23,491 nt of DNA from an uncultured Bacteriovorax sp. (GTDB lineage: Bacteria > Bdellovibrionota > Bacteriovoracia > Bacteriovoracales > Bacteriovoracaceae). The stretch covers positions 1 to 23,491 of the forward strand of contig CAMLKK010000039.1 of assembly GCA_946480715.1 (NCBI GenBank), given 5' to 3'. Of this stretch, positions 23,218 to 23,491 are shown piece after piece. The translations under genes and the position numbers were made by a program. The notes beneath the pieces are model-generated. The model saw only the letters and a program-made list of their open reading frames with translations. It was not told the origin of the DNA and searched no databases. The first letter of the stretch is position 1. The number at the start of each line of letters is the position of its first letter.

Positions 23218-23491
23218 ACGAGCTCCGCCGCCTCTTTCGCCACTGCAAACGCACACTCAAATGCAGGGTTTGCCCAATTATCTTGATTAGCGAAAAAGAT
23301 CACATCATCGATTGATTGGTTCATCATCTCGAGTTTGCCTGAGGCCACAAGGTTTGTGTGGGCAACGGGAATTGAGTGACCCCAACGAGTCATGCGAATG
23401 CCAATGAGTTTTGATTGGTCGAGGCCTGTTGTTTTTGCGAACTGATTGAGTTCTTCGGTAATTGTTTTTTTATGTTTGTCGTGGGCCATAG
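23214..23491 (-). CDS. C-terminal part of a probable FAD-dependent amine oxidase-like oxidoreductase (partial)
   Basis: 92 codons at the right edge, ending at TAA 23216-23214; the start lies beyond the window. The segment runs TRWGHSIPVAHTN, a spacer, then SIDDVIFFANQDNWANPAFECAFAVAKEAAELV. This is the layout of the last part of flavin amine oxidases and related FAD oxidoreductases: a substrate-side R-W-x-x-S/A-x-P motif, then a strand leading to the FAD-contacting Gly/Asn-rich loop (here ANQDNW), then a helix with an A-x-x-AA ending. Only this part is visible, so the substrate cannot be said and the family call is moderate. Codon use and base composition return to those of the housekeeping genes. 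Confidence 0.5.
   Translation of the reverse strand, partial: MAHDKHKKTITEELNQFAKTTGLDQSKLIGIRMTRWGHSIPVAHTNLVASGKLEMMNQSIDDVIFFANQDNWANPAFECAFAVAKEAAELV

Noticed and set aside
1..23491. CRISPR array, tRNA, rRNA or insertion sequence
   Set aside because: Reading both strands showed no regularly spaced repeats, cloverleaf-like arms, rRNA segments or transposase motifs.

Overview
The window is gene-dense, moderately AT-rich chromosomal DNA from a Gram-negative bacterium. It carries outer-membrane and lipoprotein signals, murD, a chemoreceptor and an unusually large share of peptidases: S9 prolyl oligopeptidase, M61 PDZ peptidase, M24 Xaa-Pro aminopeptidase and a matrixin. Together with a type III glutamine synthetase, a METTL25-like methyltransferase and an actinobacterial-type SerC, this fits a Bdellovibrionota lineage such as the Bacteriovoracales. 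That placement is inference from gene content only. No rRNA, tRNA, CRISPR array or insertion sequence was seen.

Layout. 1-3.9 kb: the tail of an unknown gene, a seven-repeat FG-GAP/ASPIC lipoprotein, and a convergent secreted prolyl oligopeptidase. 4.0-5.2 kb: a two-gene minus-strand operon of an IscA-like protein lacking its C-terminal cysteines and a LysR regulator. 5.3-9.5 kb: an M61 peptidase, a 28-residue membrane miniprotein behind a palindrome, and glnN with a strong terminator. 9.5-10.4 kb: a structured leader and a periplasmic solute-binding protein, closed by a bidirectional terminator shared with a small membrane protein. 10.7-13.3 kb: a METTL25-like methyltransferase divergent from murD. 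13.3-16.7 kb: a small membrane protein, a Xaa-Pro aminopeptidase, and a coupled barrel protein/matrixin pair whose 3' end contains the aminopeptidase's probable terminator. 16.7-19.6 kb: serC and a chemoreceptor. 19.6-23.2 kb: a conspicuously AT-rich block of three unrecognised secreted-protein genes. 23.2 kb to the end: the C-terminus of a probable FAD-dependent amine oxidase.

Most of the window is housekeeping or secreted-hydrolase genes arranged as singletons or pairs. Genes are packed tightly: several convergent neighbours share their stop codons, and co-directional pairs overlap by ATGA or GTGA. The least explained parts are the AT-rich block, whose largest protein contains three copies of a cysteine module, the KGK-for-CGC A-type protein, and the miniprotein with its operator-like palindrome.
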